Shown: in pieces, positions 1 through 7,742 of the stretch
Position numbering within the stretch: position 1 is the stretch's first letter
How the letters are laid out: the number at the start of each line of letters is the position of its first letter
Assembly: GCF_022346885.1 (NCBI RefSeq)
Contig: NZ_JAKRNK010000001.1
Span: forward strand, 1,116,001-1,180,000
DNA: 64,000 nt
Direction: 5' to 3'
Source: Paenibacillus sp. ACRRX
Lineage (GTDB): Bacteria > Bacillota > Bacilli > Paenibacillales > Paenibacillaceae
Translations under genes and position numbers: made by a program
The notes under the pieces: model-generated
What the model was told of the DNA's origin: nothing
Database searches by the model: none
The model's input: the letters and a program-made list of their open reading frames with translations, nothing else

Positions 1-302
1 GTATACAGGCTGAGGACTTGGCCAGTTATGTTCCATCGTTCGGCTGGGAAATGGGTCCACCGAGTGATAAGCAACTTCAGATTCTTGAGAAGTTGGGTAT
101 CTTGCCAGATCAAGTTGATAACGCTGGCAGGGTAACTAAGCTGCTGGAACGCCTGGACAAGCGACGGGAAGAAGGACTGACGACACCAAAGCAGATTCGT
201 TTCTTAGAGCAGCGCGGATTTGAACATGTGGGAACCTAGTCCTTTGAATCTGGTAAACGTTTGATCGATCGGATCGTGGGGAGTCGTAATGCATCTCTAT
301 GA
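1..302 (+). pseudogene. C-terminal remnant of a phage-type DEAD/DEAH helicase, with an internal stop
   Basis: The reading frame is open from the first base of the window (in-frame codons precede the TTG at 18), so this is the tail of a gene that starts outside. The motifs GWEMGPPSDKQ, LLERLDKRREEGL and PKQIRFLEQRGFEHVG resemble the region after the helicase core in phage and prophage DEAD/DEAH helicases; this is recalled family knowledge, not a search. The frame stops at TAG 237-239, but the next codons read SFESGKRLIDRIVGS, which resembles the usual continuation of these proteins after a conserved Trp. The TAG therefore looks like a TGG-to-TAG nonsense mutation and the original end was at about 302. 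No other intact replication gene follows, which fits decayed prophage. Confidence 0.55.
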
Positions 303-357
303 ATATTCAAATTACATGGGAGGAATCCTCAACCCACACAATTTAACAAAGCAACAA

Positions 358-398
358 AGATCCCCGCAAACCGTGTGGATCTGCAGGGATTTTTTTGT
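358..398. terminator. Rho-independent terminator
   Basis: Arms ATCCCCGCA (360-368) and TGCAGGGAT (382-390) pair with one mismatch and are followed by a T run on the + strand. In the other direction the sequence after the hairpin is also T-rich, so it may serve both the helicase remnant and the minus-strand gene ending at 416. Confidence 0.6.
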
Positions 399-415
399 TG
401 CTTAATGACGTCCTC

Positions 416-745
416 TTATCTTGTTATTGCATATACGCTTACAACAAAGTTGGCTGTTGCGCCATTTGGATTTGCAATATAAAGAGATCTGTTTTGATAA
501 ACATCGGTATACTTACCATTTACTACGCCTTTAAAAATAGTTGGATCGCTGCCACCACTTACATCCTGCGCAACAATGAAACTAATAGAATTGGGATCAT
601 CGCTTCCAAAAGGTGTTATTTCCCACTGGAAATTGATTGTGTTGGCAGGCAGAGTATCCGTTGAAAAGTTCCCGCTGGAACGGCTTGATTGGCCAGCTTG
701 AGGGGGTGGTGAAGAAGTAACGCTGGAAATAAGTATTCTGGACAT
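416..745 (-). CDS. Small protein of unknown function, 109 aa
   Basis: I do not recognise the family. The ATG at 745 has an AAGGGATG ribosome site seven bases upstream. The protein has a Ser/Pro/Gln-rich N-terminus (residues 1-30) and then a stretch rich in beta-branched and aromatic residues (NFQWEITPF, SISFIVAQDV, SLYIANP, NFVVSVYAI), suggesting a small all-beta domain. There is no signal peptide or membrane segment. The + strand frame over the same bases (395-664) has no ribosome site and is a shadow. It sits between phage remnants and may be a cargo or tail-associated protein, but that is only context. Confidence 0.55.
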   Translation of the reverse strand: MSRILISSVTSSPPPQAGQSSRSSGNFSTDTLPANTINFQWEITPFGSDDPNSISFIVAQDVSGGSDPTIFKGVVNGKYTDVYQNRSLYIANPNGATANFVVSVYAITR

Positions 746-886
746 ACATTTTCATCCCTTCACTTATGTGATGTCATACAACACATGCTTATGAAAAAAT
801 GAAAACTTATTACAGCTTTTGTTTCAACCAAACTAATAGCTGAACACGGCGGGAGACAATTAACACAATGGTAGGAGGGGGAGCCA

Positions 887-1267
887 ATGGAACATAAATT
901 GGATCTTATTGCTTTGTTGGGATACGTTGACTCCACATATCTAGATTACCAGGAATGGGTCAATGTTGGCATGGCGCTAAAATACGAAGTCTATACGGCC
1001 AGTGATTGGGACGATTGGAGCAAACGGGACGGCAGTCGTTACCATCCAGGCGAATGCTTCAAAAAGTGGTCGACTTTCGAGGGATCAGGCATACCAGTTA
1101 CTGGCGCCACGATCACGCAGATGGCCAAGGATAATGACTGGATGCCACGCTCTCGGTCCAAATCGCCAGTTAGAAAGCTGAAACAACTAGGACTCTTTTA
1201 TATCACTAAGGAAGATCGGATAAGAACAGTTAATCAATGTGACTGGAAGACTGCCTTGCTTTTGTAG
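887..1267 (+). pseudogene. Truncated phage primase, PriCT-2 domain only
   Basis: The ATG at 887 follows an AGGAGGGGG ribosome site. Residues 5-90 match the PriCT-2 domain found in phage and plasmid primases and in the VirE-like replication proteins of Firmicute prophages: YQEWVNVGMALKYE, DWDDWSKRD, YHPGECFKKWSTF and GATITQMAKDNDW are typical. Intact proteins of this kind run to several hundred residues with a P-loop ATPase (VirE) domain. Here the homology ends near residue 92 and about 35 unrelated residues lead to TAG at 1265-1267. A deletion or rearrangement has fused the first domain to other sequence, so it is very unlikely to prime DNA synthesis. Together with the helicase remnant upstream it marks a decayed prophage replication module. 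Confidence 0.65.
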
Positions 1268-1403
1268 ATAAAATAGAAAATTAACTTACAGGGTCATAAG
1301 GGGAGAACGGGATGTAACGAATGGAAGATATTGCTGATTGAGTCGAGATAGTACTTATAGAGAAAGTAATTGATGCAAGATGGACGAACTCAGACATGAG
1401 GAA

Positions 1404-1446
1404 ACAAAATGCAAAGAAAAAAGTGCCAACCCTAGTAGGATGACAC
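1404..1446 (-). terminator. Terminator of the secreted 122-aa protein gene
   Basis: Read on the minus strand, an imperfect hairpin (arms about AGTGTCATCCTA and TAGGGTTGGCACT, with G-T pairs) is followed by TTTTTT. It lies just after the stop of the gene at 1459-1827. Confidence 0.55.
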
Positions 1447-1458
1447 TATTAATATTAA

Positions 1459-1827
1459 TTATTGATAGTTTTGTAGCTTGCCTACTGCGGAAAAAGCTCC
1501 ATCAGTCTTAACATAGAGTCTATACGAACAACTAGAGTTCATGTAGTAATCTATATTCTTAGTTCCTCCGTCAGGCATGTTATAATTGTAAACAGTGTCT
1601 GTGTCAGAGGCTTTGCTGCAATATTCATGAATAAAACCAGAAAATGCACCACTTGCATTGATTGTTGCTTTTCCATATTGATTTTGACCGGTAATAGCCT
1701 CGGTTGCTTTTGCGAAGTAAGTATTGCCCGGCACATAAACTGAAACGGAAGAGTTAGCAGCAAATACAGCAGTTGTTGTCATCAATAAGATGAGCAATGT
1801 GAGGCCAATAATTTTTAAATTCTTCAT
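1459..1827 (-). CDS. Small secreted protein of unknown function, 122 aa
   Basis: The start chosen is ATG 1827, preceded by GGAGGTG; an in-frame TTG at 1839 would add four residues but has no ribosome site. Residues 1-24 form a clear Sec signal peptide: MKN, a Leu/Ile-rich core, and a VFAAN cleavage region. The mature part is about 98 residues, rich in Ser, Tyr, Asn and Gly, with two cysteines (EYCSK and SSCSY), so one disulfide is possible outside the cell. I do not recognise the domain. Similar small exported proteins of unknown role are common in Paenibacillus. It has its own terminator and appears monocistronic. Confidence 0.7.
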   Translation of the reverse strand: MKNLKIIGLTLLILLMTTTAVFAANSSVSVYVPGNTYFAKATEAITGQNQYGKATINASGAFSGFIHEYCSKASDTDTVYNYNMPDGGTKNIDYYMNSSCSYRLYVKTDGAFSAVGKLQNYQ

Positions 1828-1839
1828 AGGCACCTCCAA

Positions 1840-2517
1840 TATTTTCTAATCCTTTTCGCTAATAGTTCCCTGTTCACCTTAGAACAAGGTACATGTAAAT
1901 AATTCTCTATTAATTCACAATATCCTCCATAAATAAAAAATATATTGAAAAAAACCTAATATTAATGAAGTCATTAAACATTACTTGATCGCTACTATGA
2001 TAACATCATTACAAATGAGCGAACAACTTTAGAGAATGAAATTACTTTATTGGACAAAGACATTAATCTACTCGGAGAAATGAATTGGGATCACGAATAT
2101 GACCTTGAATGGATGGGGACAGGACGGCGAACAGGTAATAAAAGAGGGGTAGAAAGCATGGAAGCGCGTATTAGTTTCAGATGTCCGATATCGTTTTGTG
2201 AGCGATATTAGTACGATGGAGAATGAATAACGATAAATCATAGCAAATATAAGAGGCAGACCACAACTGGTGTGCCTCTTAACTCTATATAGGTTCTAGG
2301 TTACTATCCCTTAATAGATGGTGCATGCAAACAAAATGAATATCGGTGCATTAAAATAACGGATGATATAGTTTAACTTAAGAAACAAAAGATGGAACTA
2401 ATGTTCTTTGCATATATGCCACAATTGAATAAAGTTAAAAGAGCTGTTTTATTCATAATAATAAAACAGCTCTGAATGATGGACATACATCAGAAGAAAT
2501 TCTGAAGTATAACAACA
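1840..2517. other. Gene-poor stretch with ORF debris
   Basis: The frame 1978-2211 (+) is open for 77 codons without a recognisable start or ribosome site; it contains TTLENEITLLDKDINLLGEM and WMGTGRRTG and may be the tail of a lost gene, which I cannot name. An inverted repeat with arms AAGAGGCAGACCA (2251-2263) and TGGTGTGCCTCTT (2268-2280) follows, with only a weak T tail. The rest shows nothing I can support. Confidence 0.3.
2436..2476 (-). terminator. Terminator of the VOC-family gene
   Basis: Perfect arms AGAGCTGTTTTAT (2440-2452) and ATAAAACAGCTCT (2461-2473). Read on the minus strand, the hairpin is followed by TTTTAACTTTATT, just downstream of the gene ending at 2518. Confidence 0.75.
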
Positions 2518-3438
2518 TTATCTTCTGTATGCTCTTTGTAATTCCTCAAGATCAAATTTCTTCATTTTAAGAAATGCTTTTGTTACGGAAGCAATTTGCT
2601 CAGGTGTACCCTTGCTCATTATCTCGTCCATTTCCCTCGGTACGATTTGCCAGGACATGCCATACTTATCTTTTAGCCAGCCACATTGCTCGGCTTCAGG
2701 AACCGCAGAGAGATTTTCCCAATAGTAGTCAATTTCATCTTGTGTGTCGCAATACACCATGAATGATATGGCCTCGTTGAAACTAAATCTATGCTCATGC
2801 GCGCTGTCCATTGCGGCAAACCACTGATTTTCAAGCATGAAATCAGCGAACATGATCGTTCCTTCTTTGTCGGGCTCCATGCCTTTTGGATAGCGAGCAG
2901 TAAGTCCCTGCTTGGAGTTCTTAAATACTGACAAGTAAAAATGAATCGCCTCTTGCGTTTTACCGCATACCTCACCGACAAACAATATCGACGGTATTAT
3001 CGTAGGGCGTACTTCTCCATTCGGTATGGTAATAATTAACTGCCGCGTCAAACCATACTTGTCTTGAATCCAGCCATATCTCTCACTAAACGGATACTTA
3101 TCGAGCGGCATTAACTCTGTGCCACCATCGGATAATTTATTCCACACCTCATTAATTTTCTCTAACGCATCTTTGTCTCTAGATGGGTCAAAATGAACCG
3201 TGAAAGACACTGACGGATTAATTTTAAAATAGGGACCTGCGCTGATCGCCATGAACTTCTGACCCCATAATTCGAAAGATACTATTTGGCTATCACCAGA
3301 TGGTGTGTTATGTAATGTGGTTACATTCGTAATTTTTGAGTCTGGGAACAAGGAAGCGTAAAACTCTGCTGCTTCTTTAGCCTCCTTGTCGTACCAAAGA
3401 TGCGGAACGATTTTTTGATCTGTTAAATGGATTGACAT
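2518..3438 (-). CDS. VOC-family protein, tandem PhnB/3-demethylubiquinone-methyltransferase-like domains
   Basis: The 306-residue protein has two copies of the vicinal-oxygen-chelate fold of the type annotated as PhnB-like or 3-demethylubiquinone-9 3-methyltransferase domain. Copy one (about 8-135) has [25 protein letters not shown] and [11 protein letters not shown]; copy two (about 146-270) has [26 protein letters not shown] and [15 protein letters not shown]. This doubled layout is common in Bacillus and Paenibacillus. No reaction is established for these proteins; names referring to ubiquinone methylation come from a superfamily label and should not be taken as function. The start at 3438 has AAGGGG about eleven bases upstream. 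It stands alone with its own terminator. Confidence 0.85.
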   Translation of the reverse strand: MSIHLTDQKIVPHLWYDKEAKEAAEFYASLFPDSKITNVTTLHNTPSGDSQIVSFELWGQKFMAISAGPYFKINPSVSFTVHFDPSRDKDALEKINEVWNKLSDGGTELMPLDKYPFSERYGWIQDKYGLTRQLIITIPNGEVRPTIIPSILFVGEVCGKTQEAIHFYLSVFKNSKQGLTARYPKGMEPDKEGTIMFADFMLENQWFAAMDSAHEHRFSFNEAISFMVYCDTQDEIDYYWENLSAVPEAEQCGWLKDKYGMSWQIVPREMDEIMSKGTPEQIASVTKAFLKMKKFDLEELQRAYRR

Positions 3439-3846
3439 TATTCAACAGCCCCTTTATGGAGAAATTTTGACACCTAATATTGTTATATACCATAATTGGG
3501 ACATTCAAACACTATTTGGGAATAAAGCAACTGTATATTTGAAAATATCAAAAACGTCCATTCACTTATCTCCACTCACACATACAATGTTTTAGCCCAT
3601 CAATAAAGGAGTGAAAAAGCTCCGTTTCACTAGGAATGAACATTTTCGTCTGTGTGTTTACAATCGATTTTTCTGTAAGTAATCTCTTTTTCTCCTTTAC
3701 TTAGCTTCTAGCTGAATTAGTCCTACAGCCCCAATAGCTCCGAGGGTAAGGATATATATTTTAGTAGCGGGCGTATACCACCATTATTCTCTGTGATAAG
3801 CAGACAAATGCACTCCATTTGTTAAAAAAGTCTGTCCTCAACGCAA
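3439..3846. other. Intergenic region without a gene
   Basis: No ORF with a ribosome site. On the minus strand a short open stretch near 3705-3775 reads KIYILTLGAIGAVGLIQLEAK and stops; it looks like the last helix of a lost membrane protein, but there is too little to name it. Confidence 0.3.
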
Positions 3847-3906
3847 AACACCTTCAGGAGTTGTCCACATATCTCTAAATGATATGGGCATTCTCTTGAA
3901 GGTGTT
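3847..3906 (-). terminator. Terminator of the PTS-beta-glucosidase operon
   Basis: Outer arms AACACCTTCA (3847-3856) and TGAAGGTGTT (3897-3906) enclose a second pairing (CCATATC with GATATG). The minus-strand product ends in GTTTTGCG. It lies about 65 bases after the beta-glucosidase stop. Confidence 0.6.
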
Positions 3907-3970
3907 CCTAATGAATGTTACATGATGAGATCTGTTTCAGAATCAAAGCTCCGGAGTGGCTTCTTCTTAC

Positions 3971-6232
3971 TTAATTCCGTTCGAAAACTGCAATCATCTT
4001 TTCGATTACATCATCTGGCGAACGATCTACCAGCCAGGTTTGGCCAAACATCTGGAAGATTTTAATGGCCGGGAAATCGCCCCAGAAGCCGACAAATACA
4101 TCGTCAAGGATTACTTGTTCGTTAACATGCTTGTTCATTTCAGCAAGATAGCTCTCGAAGATTGCCTTTGCCTTCGGAGTGCTAATCCAGTCGTTGACCA
4201 AGCTGAACTTGTGGTAGGAGACAGGCTCCTCACCGAAGTTGCAATAGACGCGTTCACGCAGGCGAATGTCTCGAGAAGAACTGCTGATCGCAATTTGGAA
4301 GTACCCAGTCTCAGCAACCCATTTGTTATATTTAGTGTTGTAGTAAGCGAAATCGCGCTTTTCCAGCACAAAACGAACCTGCTGCTTCTCGCCTGGTGCA
4401 AGGGCAATTTTCGCAAATGCTTTAAGCTCCTTCTCTGGACGGTTCCATTTACATTCTTCATCGTGGACATAGAGCTGGACAACCTCTTTGCCAGACATCG
4501 TTCCCGTATTCTCTACAGTAAAGGTTACATGCACATTTCCTTCTTGCTGGACAGACTTCAGGTCGGAATAAGCAAATGTCGTATATGACATCCCATGTCC
4601 AAACGGAAATTGTGGCACCATCTCCTTACGGTCATAGTAACGATAACCGATGAAGAGTCCTTCACGATAGTAGAGCTTGCCGTTCTCACCGTGAATTCGC
4701 ATATGCGACGGGTTATCAGACAGCTTGACAGGGAAGGTCTCCGACAATTTACCGGAAGGGTTGACTTGCCCGAACAGAATTTCAGCAATCGCTCGGCCGC
4801 TACCTTGTCCCGTAAGCCAGGAATGAAGCGCACCTGGTACATATTGAATCCAGGAATGCATAGCAAGCGCAGATCCGCTGCTGCTTACAACGATGCAGTG
4901 CGGTTGAACCTCTGTCACCGCCTTGATCAGCTTCTGCTGATGCAGAGGTAGCTCGATCGTCTCCAAATCATGCATTTCCGATTCAACGTACTCCGGTTGA
5001 CCGACGAACAGCACTGCCACATCTGCAGACGCCGCAAGCGCTACGCTCTCCACGATCATTTGCTCATCGAGATGGTCATCCTTCGGATAGCCATCGGCAT
5101 AGACCATTTCCACCTTATCACCGACTATATTCTTCATTTCATCCCATGGAATATCTACACGAGTTGGCGTAACTTTCGCACTGCCAGCTCCCTGAATTCT
5201 CGGTTGCTTCGCGAACTTCCCGATTACAGCTATTTTAGAAATCTTCTCAGAATCAAGCGGAAGAATACGATTATCGTTCTTCAACAAGACGATACTCTCG
5301 GCCGCAGCCCGGCGCGCCAGTTCATGATAATCAATGTTCGATGGAGCTGATTCTATATTAGCTTCCTTAACCTTGCGTACAAGTTCCAGAATACGACCAG
5401 CTGATTTATCAACGACCGCTTCATCCAGCTTGCCTTCCTCAACCGCCTTAACAATCGCTTTCGTGTTGTAGTAAGCAGGGCCCGGCATTTCAAGATCCAG
5501 ACCTGCACCCAAGCCGCGAACCCGATCATTGACGGCGGTCCAGTCAGAGATCACAACCCCGTCATAGCCCCATTCCTCGCGCAAAATATCGTTCAACAAA
5601 TGCTCGTTCTCACTTGTATAGGAACCGTTAAGCAAGTTGTAGGAGCACATGATGGTCCAGGGGTTCGCTTTTCTCACAATACGCTCGAAGGCACTCAGAT
5701 AAATTTCACGCAATGTACGTTCATCGACTTCAGAGCTTGTTACCATCTTCTCGAACTCCTGATTGTTACAAGCAAAGTGCTTCACGGATCCGCCGACGCC
5801 TTGGCTTTGCAAGCCATTGATAAATGCGGCTCCAAGCTCGCCCGACAGGCACGGGTCCTCTGAATAATATTCAAAGTTGCGGCCGCCAAGCGGGGTACGC
5901 TTCATATTGATCCCTGGCCCTAAGAGCAGGTCAACTTCCATCTGGCGCCCTTCAACCCCTAGAGCAACACCGAGTTCATGCAGCAGTTCTGTGTTCCAAG
6001 ACGAGCCGATCGCAGATCCTGTAGGATAGCAGGTTGCAGGGATATTCTCCCCTGTAATACCCATTTCTTCGTTGCTGTTCGTTTTACGAATTCCGTTTGT
6101 TCCATCATACATTTGGAGTGCTGGAATCCCATGATGTTCGAAGCCTTGGGTCATCCACATATTTAGTCCGGCGCATATTGCCGCCTTTTCTTCCAAAGTC
6201 ATAGCTGCGAGCAATTCTTTCGTTGGTTTCAT
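3971..6232 (-). CDS. Family 3 glycoside hydrolase, beta-glucosidase type, 753 aa
   Basis: A cytoplasmic beta-glucosidase of GH3 with no signal peptide. The start is ATG 6232 (MKPTKELL), with AGGAGAG six bases upstream; the longer frame to 6289 has no ribosome site. Domains in order: N-terminal TIM-like barrel (about 10-310), the alpha/beta sandwich (about 340-560, SIVLLKNDNRILPL and VAVIGKFAKQPRIQGAGSA), and a C-terminal fibronectin III-like domain (about 620-690, VTFTVENTGTMSGKEVVQLY). The nucleophile is Asp230 in VISDW; KHFACNNQE is the usual substrate-binding motif. It is 62 bases downstream of a cellobiose-type PTS permease gene and shares its terminator. A PTS would deliver a 6-phospho sugar, yet GH3 enzymes normally cut unphosphorylated glucosides, so the true substrate (glucoside, gentiobioside or xyloside) is open. 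Confidence 0.9.
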   Translation of the reverse strand: MKPTKELLAAMTLEEKAAICAGLNMWMTQGFEHHGIPALQMYDGTNGIRKTNSNEEMGITGENIPATCYPTGSAIGSSWNTELLHELGVALGVEGRQMEVDLLLGPGINMKRTPLGGRNFEYYSEDPCLSGELGAAFINGLQSQGVGGSVKHFACNNQEFEKMVTSSEVDERTLREIYLSAFERIVRKANPWTIMCSYNLLNGSYTSENEHLLNDILREEWGYDGVVISDWTAVNDRVRGLGAGLDLEMPGPAYYNTKAIVKAVEEGKLDEAVVDKSAGRILELVRKVKEANIESAPSNIDYHELARRAAAESIVLLKNDNRILPLDSEKISKIAVIGKFAKQPRIQGAGSAKVTPTRVDIPWDEMKNIVGDKVEMVYADGYPKDDHLDEQMIVESVALAASADVAVLFVGQPEYVESEMHDLETIELPLHQQKLIKAVTEVQPHCIVVSSSGSALAMHSWIQYVPGALHSWLTGQGSGRAIAEILFGQVNPSGKLSETFPVKLSDNPSHMRIHGENGKLYYREGLFIGYRYYDRKEMVPQFPFGHGMSYTTFAYSDLKSVQQEGNVHVTFTVENTGTMSGKEVVQLYVHDEECKWNRPEKELKAFAKIALAPGEKQQVRFVLEKRDFAYYNTKYNKWVAETGYFQIAISSSSRDIRLRERVYCNFGEEPVSYHKFSLVNDWISTPKAKAIFESYLAEMNKHVNEQVILDDVFVGFWGDFPAIKIFQMFGQTWLVDRSPDDVIEKMIAVFERN

Positions 6233-6294
6233 AGTACTCTCTCCTATCCTTATAGAGGTAGTTAAAAAGGTCGTTTTTTGAAGCCGCATATAAA

Positions 6295-7530
6295 TTATTT
6301 AGTAGCAAGCTGTTCTTTTTTAAGCTCTTGCTTGTCGTATACTTTGACAAATGGGAACCAGACGATGAACATCTGCAGTAATACCACTGCCAGAAGCAAG
6401 AGGCCTTTAAATCCGGTTAAGATAAACGTTGAGATTCCAATCGGCGTATACCAGAGCTGGAATACTTTACTAGGAATATCTACAAGCCCAAGATCAAGTA
6501 CGATGTAGACAATAATTGGTGTAATGATGCCGTTGATCCACATAGGGATCATCAGGATCGGGTTAAAAGCGACTGGTGCCCCGTAAATAACGGGTTCATT
6601 AATATTGAACAGTGACGGTACAATCGTTGCTTTCCCGATTGATTTCAGTTTTTTCGACTTAGAGAACAAGAACCAGACAATCAGCGGTAAAGTTGCCCCA
6701 AGTCCGCCAACGCCAACCCAACCAGAGAAGAACGTCTCGAATGTGTTGATATTAATAGGATCCAAACCTTGAGCGACAAGGGAAGCATTCTGTTCAATTG
6801 CCGGAATCCAGATCGAGTAGAAGATAGGGGTCATAACCCAAGGGCTGACACCAAAGGAATAGAGCAGAACTCCGATAAAGTTGAACAAGACAAATCCTGC
6901 AAGGGTCTGGCTAATCTTTTGTAATGGGGTGAAGATGTCTACAATAAGAGCGAACATATCAAATTGCAATTGATAGGTCAGAATCCAGCCGATGACTAGA
7001 ACAATCGCAATTGGAACAAGGAAGTCAAACCAATCTTTAATAAATTCAGGCAATGACGTGTCTTTCTTAAAGAAAGAGAAACGATTGAAAGCATTGATGA
7101 TTACCGCTACAAAAACTCCAACCAAAAGAGCTGTAACCATTCCGGAAGGCCCAAATCGTTCAAGAACGAATTGCACCGTTCCATCGTCTTGGAAGGTGGG
7201 CTTGAGCAGCATCATGAACAAAGATAAGCCAGTTGCACCTGCTATGAGCTTTATTTTGTCATGGCCTTTTTTCTGCATAACGGTATACGGGGTTAGAAAA
7301 GCAATAAAAATTCCAAGTAACCCGAAGCTAAACGTCGTGATGGGTGATAAATCCGGCAAGCTTGGGATGAAATCATTCAGAATGGATACTAAGGTAATTA
7401 ATGAACCAATGAAGATCATCGGTAAAGTAACCATAATCGCTTCCTGAATGGAATCCACCCATACATTTTTTGTGAATGCTTCTAAACGTGGCGCAAATTT
7501 CTCTTCCATCCACTTCATTAGACGCTGCAT
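6295..7530 (-). CDS. PTS permease EIIC, lactose/cellobiose family, 411 aa
   Basis: Membrane sugar channel of the phosphotransferase system, cellobiose/lichenan (CelB/LicC) type. The start is ATG 7530 (MQRLMKW), with AGGAGG upstream; an upstream in-frame ATG at 7557 lacks a site. About ten hydrophobic segments are visible, beginning with EAIMVTLPMIFIGSLITLV. The motifs NINEPVIYGAPVAFNPILMIP and GWVGVGGLGATLPL are characteristic of the family. No EIIA or EIIB gene is present in the window, so it must borrow these from elsewhere. It is the first gene of an operon with the GH3 enzyme, behind a promoter that carries a cre-like operator. Confidence 0.9.
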   Translation of the reverse strand: MQRLMKWMEEKFAPRLEAFTKNVWVDSIQEAIMVTLPMIFIGSLITLVSILNDFIPSLPDLSPITTFSFGLLGIFIAFLTPYTVMQKKGHDKIKLIAGATGLSLFMMLLKPTFQDDGTVQFVLERFGPSGMVTALLVGVFVAVIINAFNRFSFFKKDTSLPEFIKDWFDFLVPIAIVLVIGWILTYQLQFDMFALIVDIFTPLQKISQTLAGFVLFNFIGVLLYSFGVSPWVMTPIFYSIWIPAIEQNASLVAQGLDPININTFETFFSGWVGVGGLGATLPLIVWFLFSKSKKLKSIGKATIVPSLFNINEPVIYGAPVAFNPILMIPMWINGIITPIIVYIVLDLGLVDIPSKVFQLWYTPIGISTFILTGFKGLLLLAVVLLQMFIVWFPFVKVYDKQELKKEQLATK

Positions 7531-7578
7531 GATGATTCCTCCTATTTGATTAAGCATATATTAAACGCTTACATTCCT

Positions 7579-7606
7579 ATTATAAGAAGGATTGATAACG
7601 CTTTCT
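7579..7606 (-). promoter_or_regulatory. Promoter with CcpA cre-like operator for the PTS operon
   Basis: On the minus strand a TATAAT box lies at 7584-7579. Where the -35 should be (about 7602-7607) sits AGAAAGCGTTATCA (7606-7593), which differs from the cre consensus only at its first base. A weaker second cre-like site, ATGTAAGCGTTTAA, lies at 7574-7561. Operator over -35 implies carbon-catabolite repression of the EIIC-GH3 operon; this is inferred from sequence only. Confidence 0.5.
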
Positions 7607-7690
7607 TGTTGTTCCTTGCCTTATGCAGGTTTGTTTTTTGTCATGTTGGATATCAATTCATTAACTTGCTACAAACACTTCCCATTTATA

Positions 7691-7728
7691 CAGCAAAAAA
7701 CACCTCTTCACTTGAAAAGGCGTTTTAT
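7691..7728 (-). terminator. Terminator of the AraC-GH39 gene
   Basis: On the minus strand the arms AAAACGCCTTTT and AAGAGGTGTTTT pair throughout if G-T pairs are allowed, and are followed by TTTTGC. It lies 15 bases past the stop at 7743. Confidence 0.6.
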
Positions 7729-7742
7729 TAGGTTCATGCGTA

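Noticed and set aside
395..664. 89-aa plus-strand frame
   Set aside because: Antisense to the better supported 109-aa gene on the minus strand; no ribosome site.
3956..4588. 210-aa plus-strand frame
   Set aside because: Antisense to the GH3 gene; long only because of codon use on the other strand.
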